Positions 12,478-21,382 are shown, numbered from the stretch's first letter. The stretch is 64,000 bases of DNA from Acidobacteriota bacterium (GCA_028872955.1 JAGWNX010000002.1:39121-103120), one strand, 5' to 3'. Numbers and translations: made by a program. The notes: a model not told the origin generated them from the sequence alone.

Positions 12478-13694
12478 CGACGCCGCCTGCCGGCTGGCTT
12501 CTTCTTCTCGGCCGGGGGCTCTGGGTGAGCCTCAGCCGGAGCAGGTGTTCCGGGCTGCAGCAGGCGACGCGTGACGTTGCCTTCCAGACGATAGGTCTTC
12601 TCCACGGTCCGGGCAGGAATCACCGCACCGGTCACAGGATCCGGCACGGCCGTGGGCGCGTCGGCGGCCAACACGCGGTAGGTGAAGGTGGGCGCCGGCA
12701 TTGAGGCCTGTGGTACTTTGGCATACGCATCCCGTGCCTGCTCGATCTTGACCGGCAGAAAGCCCTCGATGTTCTTGTCGCGGAAGGCAGTCTCGTAGCG
12801 GTGCTTCTTGATGTTCCAGGTGAAGACGCGCACCTGGTCAAAGTCATAGGGCAGACCGGCCTTGTACGGCGACAGCACCGTCAGGTAGATGGGGATGTTC
12901 TTATCCGCCTGCTCCGCGTCCGGGTCATACACCGTGGTGAGCACATAGGCGCCGACAAATCGCTGGCCCTCGGCGTAGCGACCTACGGCGTCCGGCACAT
13001 CCACGTCGATCATGCGGCTGTAGATCCAGCCGGTGTCGCCCTTCGCATCACGAACCAGCCACCAGTCCTCCATCACCGGAGCGGCGGACTGGTCCTCGCC
13101 AGCGGCAGCAGGCTTGCCCGCGGCAGCCGGGGTGGCCGGTGCGGGCGGTCGCTGTCCCTTAGGCAGAGCCTTGGGCAAGGTGGCGCGTGCCAGCAGCTTC
13201 AGCTTCTCGTTCTCCTGCAGCAGGAAGAAGCGGTCTGTTTCGCGACCGGGTTTGACGTGCAGGTAGACCTCGTCGCGCACCACGGCGGTCGCTACGGTGG
13301 AGTCCTTCTGGTGCTGTGCAGCGAGCGCGCGAAAGCCATCGACTATCTCTTGTGTCGCCACGGCCTTCTCGTCGATCCAGCCGACCTCGCCGTTCGCAGT
13401 CTGCACCTTCAGGAAGCGCCGCCCCTTCTCCAGCACCTTGAGTTCCTGCCCATTGGTCACGGTTGCGGTGCGATTCGAGACGGCGGCGACGCGGTCGCGC
13501 AAGAAGGTCTGCTTGTAGACAACATAGACCGAGGGGTAGACCGGCTTGGGGCGAAATCGCGAACACCCGTTCAGCGCGAGCAACGTGCACGCTGCCAGCA
13601 TCAGCAGAAAGCGCACCCCTGCACCCTGTCTGCGCCGCACCGCGCACTGCCTCATCCACTTCATGCCACTGCTGCCTGTCGCTGCTGCTGCCAT
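12474..13694 (-). CDS. SH3-domain lipoprotein of unknown function
   Basis: The N-terminus has a basic run, a hydrophobic stretch and a lipobox ending in LLALNGC, so it should be a lipoprotein. Two SH3b-like modules follow: one around GQELKVLEKGRRFLKVQ and GEVGWI, another around DEVYLHVKPGRETDRF and ending in WWLVRDAKGDTGWIYSRMI. They are split by an Ala/Pro-rich linker. The C-terminal half (YDFDQVRVFTWNIKKHRYETAF) is shared among acidobacterial proteins as far as I recall, but has no known activity. The tail is basic. Starts at 13694, 13664 or 13655 are possible; all include the signal. A role in peptidoglycan binding is only a guess. Confidence 0.75.
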   Translation of the reverse strand: MAAAATGSSGMKWMRQCAVRRRQGAGVRFLLMLAACTLLALNGCSRFRPKPVYPSVYVVYKQTFLRDRVAAVSNRTATVTNGQELKVLEKGRRFLKVQTANGEVGWIDEKAVATQEIVDGFRALAAQHQKDSTVATAVVRDEVYLHVKPGRETDRFFLLQENEKLKLLARATLPKALPKGQRPPAPATPAAAGKPAAAGEDQSAAPVMEDWWLVRDAKGDTGWIYSRMIDVDVPDAVGRYAEGQRFVGAYVLTTVYDPDAEQADKNIPIYLTVLSPYKAGLPYDFDQVRVFTWNIKKHRYETAFRDKNIEGFLPVKIEQARDAYAKVPQASMPAPTFTYRVLAADAPTAVPDPVTGAVIPARTVEKTYRLEGNVTRRLLQPGTPAPAEAHPEPPAEKKKPAGRRRR

Positions 13695-13797
13695 GGTCTC
13701 TACTTCTCTCAGCCTAGCATCGCCGGGCAGGATGTTTGCCGATGGGGTTCCCGGCGCGACACCCCCGGCGCGTCGGCTGTCATGGAGCGCACGCCCT

Positions 13798-14919
13798 CTA
13801 GTTGCCGCTGACCACGGCGATCGAGCCCGCAGGGTCTGTTCCCGATGCGGCGGTGGCCACCGGGTCCAGCTTGCCGCCAGAGGTGGCATCGAAGCTGTAC
13901 AGGGTCAGGTCAGGCGCGCCGCCCTGCGCAACCGCAAGCAGGTACTTCCCGGTCGCATCCAGGGCCAGCGACCGCACTTCGACTCCGCTGGCGAAGGGAG
14001 AGCTGGCCAGCGCCGTCGGCTTGCCACTCGCCAGAGCGTAGCCGGAGATGGTGCCGTCGCTGCCGTTTGCCACGTAGGCATAGCTGCCCGTGCTATCCAG
14101 CAATACGGCCAGCGGCTGCGTGCCCGCGGCAAAGGGCGACCCCGCAAGGGCGGTGAGCGCGCCGGCGTTGCCAATGCTGTACACCGCCAGACCTCCGCTG
14201 GTGCCACTGCGCGCCACGTACAGGTGGGTGGAGGTGCTGTCGACGGCCAGCGCATTGTCGCTGGTCTGGGCGTTGGGCGCAGCCAGCGTTCCACTCAGCA
14301 CCGTGGCCCCGGTTGCGGTGTTGAAGGTAAAGATCGCGTCTCCGCCCGCGCCCAGCGCGGCAAACACCAGAGCGCCGTTGGGTGCGAACTTGACCGCTTT
14401 CGGCGAGAGCGCTGTGCCAGAGGCTCCATACGCTACCGTGCCCGCCAGCGCCGCGGCACCCGTGGAGGAGTTCAGCGAGAGGATGTCGACCTGCGTGTTG
14501 ATGGCATCCAGTGCAGCGATCCAATTGCCGTCTGGCGAGACGTCCATCGCAACGGCGTTCACCAGCACGGCTCCGGCTACAGCCGTCAAGGAGCCGTCGG
14601 ATGCGATGGCATACGGATAGATGGCACCCGGCACCGCAACGTACAGATAGCCGTTGGCCATGGCCAGGGCCTGTGGGGCGTAGGTCACATCCTGGGGCAT
14701 GTTGCCGGCGCTGGTAAGCGTGCCCGTACCCACGGCAAAGCCACTCACCGTGCGCGTTGCGGTGTTTGCCACATAGGCCCAGTTTGCGCTGCTGCTCGTA
14801 TTGCCGCCGCCGTTTGTGGTGGTGACCGGCACAAAGAAGCCGGTACAGCCACAGAGCGCCAGCAGACCTGCCAGCACCGCAACGGCTCCACCACGGACCA
14901 CCGAAACTCTCATGCGCAA
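13798..14919 (-). CDS. Beta-propeller (lactonase/YVTN-like) lipoprotein
   Basis: The chain begins with a signal ending in LLALCGC, a lipobox, so a membrane-anchored lipoprotein is expected. The rest is a string of about seven blades of roughly 45 residues, with repeats such as WAYVANTATRTVSGF, HLYVARSGTSGGLAVYSI and YAYVANGSDGTISGY. This is the pattern of YVTN and 6-phosphogluconolactonase-like propellers. No catalytic residues can be assigned with confidence, and many such proteins are surface binders. It lies downstream of nothing obvious and is divergent from the M28 peptidase. Confidence 0.8.
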   Translation of the reverse strand: MRMRVSVVRGGAVAVLAGLLALCGCTGFFVPVTTTNGGGNTSSSANWAYVANTATRTVSGFAVGTGTLTSAGNMPQDVTYAPQALAMANGYLYVAVPGAIYPYAIASDGSLTAVAGAVLVNAVAMDVSPDGNWIAALDAINTQVDILSLNSSTGAAALAGTVAYGASGTALSPKAVKFAPNGALVFAALGAGGDAIFTFNTATGATVLSGTLAAPNAQTSDNALAVDSTSTHLYVARSGTSGGLAVYSIGNAGALTALAGSPFAAGTQPLAVLLDSTGSYAYVANGSDGTISGYALASGKPTALASSPFASGVEVRSLALDATGKYLLAVAQGGAPDLTLYSFDATSGGKLDPVATAASGTDPAGSIAVVSGN

Positions 14920-15004
14920 CTCCAGCTCCTGCGTCTCATCATCGCAAATCTTCCGGACTGCGTGGTTAGACGCACGCCGCGGCCTTCCTGCTGGCTGGCC
15001 TCGT

Positions 15005-15010
15005 TATAAT
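15005..15010 (+). promoter_or_regulatory. TATAAT box before the M28 peptidase
   Basis: A perfect consensus TATAAT ends seven bases before the ATG at 15018. Transcription would begin at the start codon, giving a leaderless mRNA. No good -35 hexamer is seen 16-18 bases upstream. Confidence 0.5.
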
Positions 15011-15017
15011 CCGGAAT

Positions 15018-16028
15018 ATGTCTCGTAACCGCTGGTGGCTCCAGCGTGGCGCGCTGTTGCTGTTCGCAGTGGTCAGCGGCCTGCAGGCTCAAGCCCCGGC
15101 TGGCAGTCTGGTCACCGCTATCCGTTCTGACATGGAGCATCTGGCCGGCAGCGAACTGCGCGGACGCGGCTCCGCGACCCACGACGAGTACCTTGCCGCC
15201 AGCTATGTCGCCGCACAGTTGCACGCCATCGGGCTGCGCCCCGGCGCCCCGGACGGCACCTACCTGCAGCAGGTCGCGCTCCCAGATCCCCTGCCCGCGG
15301 CTATTCAGCAGAGGCTTGCCGCGTTCGAGGCGGTGCCGCGCACAGTGACGTGGAACGCCATCGGCATCCTGCCCGGTGCAGACCCCGAACTGGCCCATCA
15401 GGTAGTGCTGCTGACCGCGCACCTTGACCACCTAGGTGTGTCGCGCGCAACGGTCACGCAACCTTCTCATGTCTACTACGGAGCCGACGATGACGCCTCG
15501 GGCGTTACGGCCGTGCTGGCGCTGGCGCGGAACCTGGCCAGCGGCCAGCGACCGGCGCGAACCGTGGTGGTTGCCTGCTTCGGCTCCGAGGAGTTGGGCA
15601 GCTACGGCGCGCGCGGCTTTCTGCGCCAGCCTCCCGTGCCCTTGCAGTCGATTGTGGCCAACCTGGAGTTTGAGATGCTCGGTCGGCCGGACCCCGCACT
15701 TGCCCCGGGCATGCTGTGGCTCACCGGATTTGAGCGCACCAACCTGGGAGCGACCCTGGCTGCACACGGAGCCCCACTGGTCGCCGATCCGCATCCGCAG
15801 CAGGGCTTCTTCCAGCGATCCGACAACCTGACCCTGGCGCGCGACGGCATCGTGGCTCAGACCATCTCGTCGTTCGGCCTGCACACGGACTACCACCAGC
15901 CGACCGACACCGTGGCTAGGATTGATATGAATCACCTGATCCAGGCAATTACGGCCCTGGCACCACCCATTCGCTGGCTGGCCAACACCAGCTGGCGGCC
16001 GCAGTGGAACCCCAACGGCAAACCCTAG
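15018..16028 (+). CDS. Exported M28-family zinc aminopeptidase
   Basis: This should be a co-catalytic two-zinc aminopeptidase working outside the cytoplasm. A Sec-type signal (ALLLFAVVSGLQAQA) is followed by the M28 fold. Metal and catalytic residues are visible in order: TAHLDHLG (His, Asp), YGADDDASG (bridging Asp), CFGSEELG (catalytic Glu pair), a Glu in ANLEFEMLGR, and FGLHTDYHQPTD (final His). The length of 336 residues is normal for a single-domain member without a PA domain. It converges on the DUF2203 gene. Confidence 0.9.
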   Translation: MSRNRWWLQRGALLLFAVVSGLQAQAPAGSLVTAIRSDMEHLAGSELRGRGSATHDEYLAASYVAAQLHAIGLRPGAPDGTYLQQVALPDPLPAAIQQRLAAFEAVPRTVTWNAIGILPGADPELAHQVVLLTAHLDHLGVSRATVTQPSHVYYGADDDASGVTAVLALARNLASGQRPARTVVVACFGSEELGSYGARGFLRQPPVPLQSIVANLEFEMLGRPDPALAPGMLWLTGFERTNLGATLAAHGAPLVADPHPQQGFFQRSDNLTLARDGIVAQTISSFGLHTDYHQPTDTVARIDMNHLIQAITALAPPIRWLANTSWRPQWNPNGKP

Positions 16029-16061
16029 CCGCGCCCCCAGGCTCCGGGCAGACGTGTCGCG

Positions 16062-16499
16062 TCAGTTCAGGCGCTCGCGCTCACCGCGATGGAACCGGCC
16101 ATCCAGCGGGCGGCGCTCGCCCACCGCATCGTCGGCCTCGCGCCAGTGCTCAATGGCCGGCTGTCCTATCGTCCAGCACAACAGAATCGTGCGCCCCTCA
16201 AGCAGGCTGGGGAACTCGAGATGACCGGCCTGTAGATCCTGCACCATCACGCCGATGGACTCGATCTCGGCCAGGGTGTCCTTAGCCTCCTGGGCCAGCT
16301 TCTCCCGCTCGGCACGACGGTGGGCCGCAGCGGTGACATCGACACGGGTTCCGCCGGCCAGAAAGATGCGCTGCGTCAGCTCGCGCATCGCCAGCTCCAG
16401 CTCTGCGCCACGCAGTGCGGCCGCACGGGCTTTGCTCAGCAGAGCCTCCAGCACCGGCAGCAAGGTCTGTGCCTCGTGCAGCGTGAACGTTTTGCTCAT
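16062..16499 (-). CDS. DUF2203 family protein
   Basis: A 145-residue protein that starts with FTLHEAQTLLPVLEALL and ends with EGRTILLCW, IEHWREADD and ERRPLDGRF; these are the hallmarks of the DUF2203 family. The middle is a long helical, probably coiled-coil stretch. No biochemical function is established for this family to my knowledge. Its ATG is two bases after the nadA stop, so it is translated as the second gene of a nadA operon. Confidence 0.85.
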   Translation of the reverse strand: MSKTFTLHEAQTLLPVLEALLSKARAAALRGAELELAMRELTQRIFLAGGTRVDVTAAAHRRAEREKLAQEAKDTLAEIESIGVMVQDLQAGHLEFPSLLEGRTILLCWTIGQPAIEHWREADDAVGERRPLDGRFHRGERERLN

Positions 16500-16501
16500 G
16501 C

Positions 16502-17668
16502 TTAGCCCTTGACCTCCAGCATGCGATCCAGCGCGACACGCGCCCAGTGCTTCACCTCGTCGTTGACCTGGATGCGGTTCACCACGCGACCCTCGACAAG
16601 GTTCTCCAGCGCCCAGGCCAGGTGCTGCGGCGAGATGCGGTACATCGTCGTGCACAGGCAGCCTGATTCGTCCAGGGTGCGCACCTGCTTGCCCAGCGGC
16701 GCATAGCGTTGCGCCAGTCGATTCACCAGATGAATCTCGGTCCCCACGGCGAAGCTGGTGCCAGCCGGCGCCTGGTCAATGTACTGACTAATGCGCTCGG
16801 TGGAGCCGGTGGCGTCGGCCTTCTGGCAGACCTCCCAGCGGCACTCCGGATGCACAATCACTTTGGTCTCCGGAGAGCTGGCACGGATGTTGTCCACGTG
16901 CTCTGGCAGAAAGCGCTGATGCACGCTGCAGTGCCCCTTCCACAGAATCACCTTCGCCGCGCGCAGCCGTTCGGGCGACAGGCCGCCGTTCAGCTGCCAG
17001 GGGTCCCACACCACCATCTGTTCGCGCGGAATACCCAGCTCATATGCGGTGTTGCGGCCCAGGTGCTGGTCCGGCAGGAACAGAATCTTCTCCGCACGCG
17101 CAAACGCCCACTGGAAGGCAGCCGGAGCGTTGGACGACGTGCAGACCAGGCCGCCACGCTCGCCGCAGAAGGCTTTGATCGCCGCGGTCGAGTTCATGTA
17201 GGTCATCGGTACCAGGCCGCTACCCTGGGTAAGCCCGGTGCGCTCCAGCACGTCCCAGCAATCCTCAACCTGTCCAATTTCGGCCATGTCGGCCATGGAG
17301 CACCCGGCGTTCAAGTCTGGCAGAATCACCTGCTGCCAGTCGCGGCCCAGCACATCGGCAGTCTCTGCCATAAAGTGCACGCCGCAGAACACCATGTACT
17401 TGGCGCTGGACTCGGCTGCCGCCTTGCTGAGCTTGTAGCTGTCGCCGGTGAAGTCCGCAAAGCGGATGACCTCATCCCGCTGATAGTGGTGGCCCAGCAG
17501 CACCACATCGGTGCCCAGCCGGGCGCGTGCCGCTGCAATGCGGGCGTCCATCGTGTGATCCGGTTGCACCAGGTAGTTGTCGAGCGAGCAGGTGTCTGCA
17601 ACCGCTGCTGCCGAGGCGGACTCCGCCGCCGGGGTCTCCGTCGCATCCAATAAGCCGTTCAAAGTCAT
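16502..17668 (-). CDS. nadA: Quinolinate synthase
   Basis: NadA condenses iminoaspartate (made by NadB) with dihydroxyacetone phosphate to quinolinate, using a [4Fe-4S] cluster. The three likely cluster cysteines are in DLNAGCSMAD, GGLVCTSSNA and DESGCLCTTM. The substrate-binding VLLGHHYQRDEV, VVWDP and VHPECRWEV are all present. Length (388) fits the longer subfamily; the first 35 residues are a variable, Ala-rich extension. nadB is about 5 kb away, in the same window but separate. Confidence 0.95.
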   Translation of the reverse strand: MTLNGLLDATETPAAESASAAAVADTCSLDNYLVQPDHTMDARIAAARARLGTDVVLLGHHYQRDEVIRFADFTGDSYKLSKAAAESSAKYMVFCGVHFMAETADVLGRDWQQVILPDLNAGCSMADMAEIGQVEDCWDVLERTGLTQGSGLVPMTYMNSTAAIKAFCGERGGLVCTSSNAPAAFQWAFARAEKILFLPDQHLGRNTAYELGIPREQMVVWDPWQLNGGLSPERLRAAKVILWKGHCSVHQRFLPEHVDNIRASSPETKVIVHPECRWEVCQKADATGSTERISQYIDQAPAGTSFAVGTEIHLVNRLAQRYAPLGKQVRTLDESGCLCTTMYRISPQHLAWALENLVEGRVVNRIQVNDEVKHWARVALDRMLEVKG

Positions 17669-18024
17669 CCGCCTTCAGTCTCGCCAGGTCGTTGTCGCGA
17701 GCCTCCTAAGAGGAGGACCCGGCGATCTTCGCCTGCGAAACGGGGTTGTTGAAAGCATCTACTGCACTGGCTGCAGCGGACTCGCCGTACCGATCCTCAG
17801 GATCGTTACCCCGTCCGCGGGGCTGTTGCAACCATGGTTCCTGCACTGCATTGCCGACGCGATCCGCCGGCCTAAGCATTGGACGCTGCATCCACGTTGC
17901 GCGATGCATGGCGACCAGGTTGGCACCCGGAGCCGGGTTGCCTGCCACACTCAGTTTACAACAGCATAAAGAAATCCCATCCATTTGTCCCGCTTCAACG
18001 TAAGCCTTATCATGGACTTTACGT
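17669..18024. other. Intergenic region between divergent nadA and tatB, with one doubtful small frame
   Basis: This 356-base stretch holds the predicted tatB promoter and several short palindromes, such as CGATCCTCAGGATCG near 17793 and CCTCCTAAGAGGAGG near 17702. A minus-strand frame from ATG 17984 to a stop at 17706 would encode 92 residues beginning MDGISLCCCK and ending VSQAKIAGSSS. Its 3' half has coding-like codon use, but no family is recognised, the beginning uses AT-rich codons, and no ribosome site is clear. I do not call it a gene. Confidence 0.3.
17985..18013 (+). promoter_or_regulatory. Predicted tatB promoter
   Basis: TTGTCC (17985-17990), a 17-base spacer and TATCAT (18008-18013) form a plausible sigma70-type promoter. 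The -10 box ends 11 bases before the tatB ATG, so the leader would be only about five bases. There is no Shine-Dalgarno sequence. Confidence 0.45.
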
Positions 18025-18558
18025 ATGCCGAGCTTCGGCGATAGCGCCTTTATCTTCATCCTTGCCCTGCTGCTCTTCGGTCCGAAGAAGCTGCCCGAGC
18101 TCGCCCGCCAGTTGGGCAAGCTGATGGCGGAGTTTCGCCGCGCCTCACCCGAGTTCCGCGTGCAGATGGAAGAGGAGTTGCGCCTGGCCGATCAGGCTGA
18201 GCAGCAGAAGAAGCTGGCTGCGCTGCAGGCTGCGGCCCCCCAGTCCCCGGCACTGGAGACGCCCGCAGCACCAGCCGAGGCCGCTGAGTCATCCTCTCCG
18301 CTGGCGCCTGCAGAGGAGATTGCCCTGCCTGCCGCCGAGGTCGCCGAAACCTACCCCGACCCACGCGCCAGCAACCCGCCGGCAGCCGCGCCCATCGCGA
18401 TCGCGACCGAGGGCGAGTTGAGCATACTGCCGCCCGCCACCGGACTGCCCACCGCGCGTGGCAGCGCGCCTACCGATGAGATTGCGCTGGCACAGCGGCC
18501 GGAGCGCCATACGCAAGACCCCGAATCCCCCGTTGAGGCCCCGAAGCAGCATGCCTGA
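18025..18558 (+). CDS. tatB: Sec-independent translocase TatA/TatB-type subunit
   Basis: This is the small Tat subunit, with one N-terminal membrane helix (SAFIFILALLLFGPKKLPEL) and then the amphipathic helix ARQLGKLMAEFRRA. The FGPKKLPEL hinge is diagnostic of TatA/B. With 177 residues and a long Pro/Ala/Glu-rich tail it looks more like TatB than TatA. It overlaps tatC by eight bases and is first in a three-gene operon. No separate tatA is in the window. Confidence 0.88.
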   Translation: MPSFGDSAFIFILALLLFGPKKLPELARQLGKLMAEFRRASPEFRVQMEEELRLADQAEQQKKLAALQAAAPQSPALETPAAPAEAAESSSPLAPAEEIALPAAEVAETYPDPRASNPPAAAPIAIATEGELSILPPATGLPTARGSAPTDEIALAQRPERHTQDPESPVEAPKQHA

Positions 18559-19342
18559 TCTTGACCCTATCGAACGCGCACGCGCCGCCATCAGCGACCG
18601 CGCCGAGCTGCCTGGCATGAGCCTGATGGAGCACCTGGAGGAGCTGCGCAAGCGTCTGCTGCACTCCATCTACTACCTCATCGCCGGGTTCTTTGTGGCG
18701 TACGGCTTCCATGAGCGTCTGTACGGCATCATTCAGAAGCCGCTCGATGACCTGCACATCCCGCTCAACTTCACGCATCCGACGGATGGCCTGAACCTGT
18801 ATCTGAAGACCGCCCTGCTTGGCGGTGCCATCATCGCCGCGCCGTTCATTCTGTACCAGGTCTGGCTGTTCATCTCGCCGGGCATGTACCAGCATGAGAA
18901 GCGCTTCGTCATCCCCTTCATGACCGCAACGGTTGGCCTGTTTCTGTGCGGGGCATGGTTTGGATACCACTGGGTGCTGCCCGGCGCCATCAAGGTGCTG
19001 GTGCTGGACTTCGGCAAGCGCTTCCACCCCATCCTGACGATTGAGGACTACACGCAGTTCTTCCTCGCCGTCATCCTGGGCCTCGGCATATGTTTTGAGC
19101 TGCCGATCCTCATCTTTTTTCTGGCGCTGTTCGGCATTGTGGACGCCAAGTTTCTGCTGCGTCACATTCGCTACGCCATTCTGATTATCTTCCTCGTCGC
19201 GGCGATCATTTGCCCGCTGCCAGACCCCTTCAGCATGTGCCTGTTCGCCAGCCCGATGCTGGTGCTCTACATCATCGGCGTACTGGTTGCGTACTGGGTG
19301 CACCCTAGCCGCCGCAAAGCGAAGGAGGCTAATGCCGCATGA
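18551..19342 (+). CDS. tatC: Sec-independent protein translocase TatC
   Basis: TatC is the receptor for twin-arginine signal peptides. The signature MSLMEHLEELRKRLL at residues 23-37 is intact, including the conserved Glu and Arg residues. Six membrane segments can be traced, ending with LVLYIIGVLVAYWV. The ATG lies inside the end of tatB, and its own stop overlaps the next gene as ATGA, so the three genes are translationally coupled. A Tat-dependent aldo/keto reductase at 48.5 kb is a candidate client. Confidence 0.97.
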   Translation: MPDLDPIERARAAISDRAELPGMSLMEHLEELRKRLLHSIYYLIAGFFVAYGFHERLYGIIQKPLDDLHIPLNFTHPTDGLNLYLKTALLGGAIIAAPFILYQVWLFISPGMYQHEKRFVIPFMTATVGLFLCGAWFGYHWVLPGAIKVLVLDFGKRFHPILTIEDYTQFFLAVILGLGICFELPILIFFLALFGIVDAKFLLRHIRYAILIIFLVAAIICPLPDPFSMCLFASPMLVLYIIGVLVAYWVHPSRRKAKEANAA

Positions 19343-20292
19343 TCGCCCTTAGCGTGAGTCTTCGCACCCGCCTGATGCCGCTGCTTACTCTGTTGCTGTG
19401 CAGTGTCGTGCCGGCCACGGCGCAAAAATCGGCACCCGCCCGCTACAACGGCCAGGCCGCGTTTGCCTTGACCCAGCAGTTTCTGGCGGCCGCGCCCAAG
19501 CGCTGGATCGGCTCGCCGGGGCATGCGAAGGCCGAGGACTTCATCAAGGCACACTTTGCGCCGGAGATTGCGCACGGCAACTTTGAGACCGACAGCTTCA
19601 CCGCCAGCACCCCGGCCGGCATGATGCCGATGCGCAACTTCATCGTGCGCTACCCGGGCAAGAAGAGTGGCGTCATTGTGCTGGCCTCGCACTACGAGAC
19701 CAACTACCCGCTGCGCGACATCAACTTCGTCGGAGCCAATGACGGAGCCTGCACCTCAGCCTTTCTGATGGAGCTGGGCAACTACCTGCGCACCCATCCG
19801 CCGCAGGGCGCGTCCATCTGGCTGGTCTTCGACGACGGCGAAGAGGCCATCAACGAGTGGAGTGAGCGCGACTCGCTGTACGGCACGCGCCATCTGGCTG
19901 CCAAATGGTCGCAGGATGGAACCATCACCCGCATCAAGGCGTTCCTGGTGCTGGACATGATCGGCTACAAGAATCTGAACATCGATCGCGACCAGAACTC
20001 CACACCGTGGTTGCAGGACCTGCTGGTGACGGCGGCGCGCAACACCGGCCACTCCGGCTCCATCTTCAAGCAGACCCAGTACGTTGAAGACGACCATGTG
20101 CCGTTCAAACAACGTGGGGTGCCGGTGCTGGACATTATCGACCTGGACTACGGCCCACCCTCGATGCAGCACCCTGAGGGAAGCTACCACCACACCGAGC
20201 AGGATACGATCGACAAGCTGAGCCCGCATGCGCTGCAGATAACCGGGGATCTGGTGCTGGAGCTGATCCGGCTGATCGACCTGCGCGGCTGA
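19339..20292 (+). CDS. Exported M28-family peptidase, glutaminyl-cyclase-like
   Basis: A Sec-type signal (MPLLTLLLCSVVPATAQ) precedes an M28 fold that resembles glutaminyl-peptide cyclotransferases. Probable zinc and catalytic residues are in LASHYETNY, GANDGACTSA, FDDGEEA, DMIGYKN, VEDDHVPF and SYHHTEQDT. The first motif is His-Tyr-Glu where true cyclotransferases have His-Phe-Asp, so metal binding may differ. Pyroglutamate formation on exported proteins is the likely role, but aminopeptidase activity is possible. It is coupled to tatC by an ATGA overlap, although its own signal lacks a twin arginine. Confidence 0.8.
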   Translation: MIALSVSLRTRLMPLLTLLLCSVVPATAQKSAPARYNGQAAFALTQQFLAAAPKRWIGSPGHAKAEDFIKAHFAPEIAHGNFETDSFTASTPAGMMPMRNFIVRYPGKKSGVIVLASHYETNYPLRDINFVGANDGACTSAFLMELGNYLRTHPPQGASIWLVFDDGEEAINEWSERDSLYGTRHLAAKWSQDGTITRIKAFLVLDMIGYKNLNIDRDQNSTPWLQDLLVTAARNTGHSGSIFKQTQYVEDDHVPFKQRGVPVLDIIDLDYGPPSMQHPEGSYHHTEQDTIDKLSPHALQITGDLVLELIRLIDLRG

Positions 20293-20396
20293 ACCCAGGC
20301 GAGCGACCGCAGCAGCCCGGCGCTGACCTCAAGCCTTCCGCCTGCGATGCATGCCAAAGCCGCCAAGCGCATGCCGTCTGCGCCTCGAAACCGCGA

Positions 20397-20402
20397 TAGC
20401 AT
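20397..20402 (+). promoter_or_regulatory. TAGCAT -10-like box before terC
   Basis: TAGCAT ends nine bases before the ATG at 20412. No Shine-Dalgarno lies between them. The expected transcript would have a leader of no more than a few bases. Confidence 0.35.
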
Positions 20403-20411
20403 CTAAAGTGC

Positions 20412-21344
20412 ATGCCCGGCGCTACTCCTCTTCGATATTGGATCGGCTTTCACCTGCTGGTACTGCTGCTGCTGGCCGTCGAGCACATCCGGGCACGGCG
20501 AAGCGCGCATCGCAAGGCGGAGAGCCTGCTGCGCTCCGCCTTGCAGGCGACGATGCTTTGGGTCGCCGCAGCCGTGGCCGTTGGCGCACTGGTGCTGCAC
20601 GTTGCAGGCATCTCGGCAGCCACCCAGTACTTCGCCGGATATGCCCTTGAGCAGTCGCTCTCCATCGACAACCTCTTTGTCTTCCTGCTGCTGTTTCAGC
20701 ACTTTCGCATCGCGCCATCGCATCAGCCGCGCATTCTGTACTGGGGCGTTGTCGGGGCCATCGTGCTGCGCGGACTCTTCATCGGGCTTGGTCTGGCCCT
20801 GCTGGAGCGGTTCCACTGGGTGGAATATCTCTTTGCTGTGGTCCTGCTGGTGGCCGCCGTGCGGTTGCTGCGGTCTCAGCAACACGAAGCCGACGACGCA
20901 AGCCCGGTGTGGATACGCGCGCTGGAGCGGCTGCGGCCGATCAGCCTGCGGCAGGATCGTTTTCTCGTGCGTGAGAACGGACGCACCATGGCCACCGTGC
21001 TGCTGCTGGCGCTGCTGGCCATCGAGCTGACGGATGTCATCTTCGCGCTGGACTCCATCCCGGCCGTGCTCGCCATAACGCGGCACCCTTTCGTGGCCTA
21101 CGCCTCCAACATCATGGCGGTGATGGCTCTGCGCTCTCTGTACTTTCTGCTGGCCCACCTGCTCACCCGGCTGCGCTTTCTGCACTACGGGCTGGCGGCG
21201 GTGCTTGGCTTTGCTGCGTTCAAGGTGCTGACGGCCTCGTGGCTCGCCATCGGACCGCTGCTTTCGCTGGGCATCATTCTGCTGCTGGTGGGCACAACGG
21301 TCGTCACCTCGCTGGCCGTACCCGTCCGGCGAGATCCGGCTTAG
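20412..21344 (+). CDS. TerC/Alx-family integral membrane protein
   Basis: TerC-type proteins are multi-pass membrane proteins linked to tellurite resistance and manganese homeostasis. The two family signatures are present: ALEQSLSIDNLFVFLLL and IELTDVIFALDSIPAVLAI, each with acidic residues inside a membrane helix. Then SNIMAVMALRSLYFLL follows. About eight or nine membrane segments are predictable over 310 residues. The yybP-ykoY manganese riboswitch that often precedes such genes is not visible in the 119-base upstream gap. Confidence 0.92.
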   Translation: MPGATPLRYWIGFHLLVLLLLAVEHIRARRSAHRKAESLLRSALQATMLWVAAAVAVGALVLHVAGISAATQYFAGYALEQSLSIDNLFVFLLLFQHFRIAPSHQPRILYWGVVGAIVLRGLFIGLGLALLERFHWVEYLFAVVLLVAAVRLLRSQQHEADDASPVWIRALERLRPISLRQDRFLVRENGRTMATVLLLALLAIELTDVIFALDSIPAVLAITRHPFVAYASNIMAVMALRSLYFLLAHLLTRLRFLHYGLAAVLGFAAFKVLTASWLAIGPLLSLGIILLLVGTTVVTSLAVPVRRDPA

Positions 21345-21376
21345 CCGCGATTTGCACAGCGTTCTACACACTCGGG

Positions 21377-21382
21377 TAAAAT
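21377..21382 (+). promoter_or_regulatory. TAAAAT -10-like box before the PepSY-type gene
   Basis: TAAAAT ends eight bases before the ATG at 21391. The intervening bases contain no ribosome-binding site, consistent with a leaderless transcript. Confidence 0.4.

Noticed and set aside
20293..20411. A manganese (yybP-ykoY) riboswitch before terC
   Set aside because: The gap is only 119 bases and no conserved riboswitch core could be recognised; a -10-like box lies next to the start codon instead.
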